A stretch of 8,211 bases of DNA from Nitrospirota bacterium (GTDB lineage: Bacteria > Nitrospirota > Nitrospiria > Nitrospirales > NS-4), in contig VBOK01000200.1 of assembly GCA_005877565.1 (NCBI GenBank), positions 1 to 8,211 on the forward strand, given 5' to 3'. The notes under the pieces were generated by a model. It ran no database searches, was not told where the DNA came from, and was given only the letters and a program-made list of their open reading frames with translations. Positions 6,984-8,211 of this stretch are shown here, piece by piece (position 1 is the first letter of the stretch; every line of letters starts with the position of its first letter). The position numbers were made by a program, and so were the translations under genes.

Positions 6984-8033
6984 ATGGACACGAGCGAAGA
7001 CCAGTTTCAAGAAGAAGTCCTCCAGCTCTTTGCCGAAGAGGGGTTGGAGTGGATCAAGCAGATCAAGGTCGCCCTGCAAGAACTGGAGAGCGGGGCAACA
7101 CCGGATAAGGAAAAGAAACATTACGACATCATCCTCCGCAGTCTGACCAACCTCATGGGCTCGGCCGCCACCGTCGAGCTGGCCGCGCTCCAGAAACTCA
7201 CCCTCGCATTGGTCCCGCTCCTGCAAGCCATGCAGACCAAAAAAGTCCCCGCCAAACCGGAGCACTTCGCCACGATCCGGCAGGGGATCGCGCTCATGTA
7301 CGCCTCCGTGCAAGTCCTGCATATGGCGTCGCAGCGAACGATCGTCAAGGCCAATCTCGAAAGCATCATGCAGCTCCAGGCGGACGGCCTGCAACGTACG
7401 GTCGCCAAGGTGCAAGGGATCTCGAAGGCCGCGCCCGCCACGAAGCGGCCCGTCAGCCCGGAAGCCACCTACCTGGGAAAAATCGTGCAGGCGCTGCTGG
7501 ACCTCAAGCACGTGCGTCCCTCCTCGTTAGAGCCCAGCCGGAACCTGGTCGAGCTCGTGCTCCGCAGATTGCACCGGCTGTCTGACCAGGAATCGGCGGA
7601 GGTCACGGCCGCCTCGGTCGCCAGCATCCTGCACCAACTGGAAGGGCTCGACGAACGCTTCCTGGAGGAAACCCGGCGCCGGGTGGAGATGTTGAAGCAG
7701 GTCATCGCCGGACTCAAGGCCGGCACCCGCGATCCCCACTTACAGAAAGCCAACCTCCAGGGCGGCCTGCGGGATATCTCGTTGCTGTACGAGACGGCCC
7801 GTGAGGTCGGAGCCACGCCGATCGTTCAGTTCCTACATGGCCTGGAAACGCTGCTCTTGGAAGTCGTCTACAAAGGCGTGGCGCTGGTCCCTCAGCGAGT
7901 CGAGGTTGTGGCCGCCCGTGTGGACACCCTGGTGACGATGGCCCAAGAATGGGTCGAGATGGGCCGAACCGAACAGGCGGCCATCGAGAAGGCCTTGGCG
8001 CCGCTCATCGACAAGGATCTCGCCCGCACCTAA
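6984..8033 (+). CDS. All-helical protein with two degenerate Hpt-like regions lacking phospho-histidine
   Basis: I do not recognise a named family. The 349-aa protein appears soluble and helical throughout, with no signal peptide or TM segment. Residues 7-83 follow the pattern of a CheA Hpt domain: an acidic first helix (FQEEVLQLFAEEGLEWIKQI), then RSLTNLMGSAATVEL where an Hpt has AHTLKGSA-TVGF. The His is Thr55 and the conserved Lys is Met58. Residues about 255-328 repeat the pattern: ISLLYETAREVG, then FLHGLETLLLEV, matching AHTLKGSAYTVG and LTHHLEDIM of Hpt2 in the kinase, with Ser266 in place of His. The middle (about 160-245) is predicted helical without a match I know. Start ATG 6984 is the first in-frame start after the previous gene; the ribosome site is weak. 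It sits 70 nt after the receiver gene and ends the cluster. Being unable to carry phosphate, it may bind a REC domain or CheA P4 as a decoy or scaffold. That role is inference. Confidence 0.75.
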   Translation: MDTSEDQFQEEVLQLFAEEGLEWIKQIKVALQELESGATPDKEKKHYDIILRSLTNLMGSAATVELAALQKLTLALVPLLQAMQTKKVPAKPEHFATIRQGIALMYASVQVLHMASQRTIVKANLESIMQLQADGLQRTVAKVQGISKAAPATKRPVSPEATYLGKIVQALLDLKHVRPSSLEPSRNLVELVLRRLHRLSDQESAEVTAASVASILHQLEGLDERFLEETRRRVEMLKQVIAGLKAGTRDPHLQKANLQGGLRDISLLYETAREVGATPIVQFLHGLETLLLEVVYKGVALVPQRVEVVAARVDTLVTMAQEWVEMGRTEQAAIEKALAPLIDKDLART

Positions 8034-8132
8034 ACCCCAGCCCCATGACGGGCACGGCGCGTCAGATCGGATTCCCTGAACATTGTTGACGAGCTCAGCG
8101 CGAAAAGCGCCCGGCGGGGTGGAAGGGCATGT

Positions 8133-8208
8133 TGGTGCCGAGGGACAGAATTGAACTGTCGACACCAGCCTTTTCAGGGCTGTGCTCTGCCAACTGAGCT
8201 ACCTCGGC
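8133..8208 (-). tRNA. tRNA-Phe (anticodon GAA), CCA encoded
   Basis: Read on the minus strand, this is a complete 76-nt cloverleaf. The acceptor stem is GCCGAGG paired with CCTCGGC, followed by discriminator A and an encoded CCA (plus 8133-8136). TA at positions 8-9 is followed by the D arm GCTC-AGTTGGCA-GAGC. The anticodon stem is CAGCC/GGCTG with loop CTGAAAA, giving anticodon GAA (plus 8173-8175). The T stem is GACAG/CTGTC with loop TTCAATT. All stems pair fully, so it looks functional. It runs convergent to the chemosensory cluster, 99 nt beyond the last stop codon. No transcription terminator of either type is obvious between them. Confidence 0.97.
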
Positions 8209-8211
8209 ACC

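Noticed and set aside
6747..7511. Minus-strand open frame of 254 codons spanning the last two genes
   Set aside because: It covers parts of two plus-strand genes and the gap between them, with no domain signature and no plausible ribosome site examined.
8095..8112. Possible hairpin terminator (GCGC GAAAA GCGC) between the cluster and the tRNA
   Set aside because: The stem is only about 4 bp and no T-run follows it on either strand.
8034..8132. CRISPR, insertion sequence or attachment site next to the tRNA
   Set aside because: No repeat of any part of the tRNA 3' end, no integrase and no inverted repeats are visible; the tRNA-Phe edge could be an integration site only if sequence beyond the window shows it.

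Overview
The window is a single, almost fully coding plus-strand gene cluster for a chemotaxis-like (Che/Pil-Chp type) sensory pathway. It is followed by a convergent tRNA-Phe gene on the minus strand at the right edge. The DNA is GC-rich and the genes are packed with short gaps or overlaps, as in one operon. I infer a GC-rich Gram-negative bacterium. The hybrid CheA-REC kinase, the several diverged CheW proteins and the double-HAMP receptor would suit Nitrospira/Nitrospirota or a relative, but no marker in the window proves this.

Layout: (1) 2-481, a CheW adaptor missing only its first residues off the left edge; (2) 499-2373, a two-TM receptor (MCP) with a four-helix-bundle-like sensor, two HAMP-like units and a signalling hairpin; (3) 2415-4820, a CheA histidine kinase with two N-terminal Hpt domains, dimerisation, ATPase and the first half of a CheW-like P5 domain, after which the frame is lost; (4) 4700-5197, the rest of P5 plus a receiver (REC) domain in another frame, so 2415-5197 looks like one CheA-REC hybrid broken by a small deletion with frameshift; (5) 5221-5775, a very diverged CheW-like protein with an acidic tail; (6) 5756-6214, another diverged CheW; (7) 6227-6913, a receiver with a C-terminal coiled coil; (8) 6984-8033, an all-helical protein that I read as two degenerate Hpt domains lacking the phospho-histidine; (9) 8133-8208 minus, tRNA-Phe(GAA) with encoded CCA.

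How it would work: the receptor signals through CheW adaptors to the CheA Hpt/ATPase kinase. Phosphate passes from the Hpt histidines to the fused REC and to the stand-alone REC-coiled-coil protein, whose target (motility, pili or something else) cannot be told from the window. The pseudo-Hpt protein may bind a receiver or the kinase without carrying phosphate. No CheR, CheB, CheC/D/X, flagellar or pilus gene is present here.

The points most worth a second look are the lesion in cheA near 4605-4620, the histidine-less double-Hpt protein, and the pair of overlapping, strongly diverged CheW genes.
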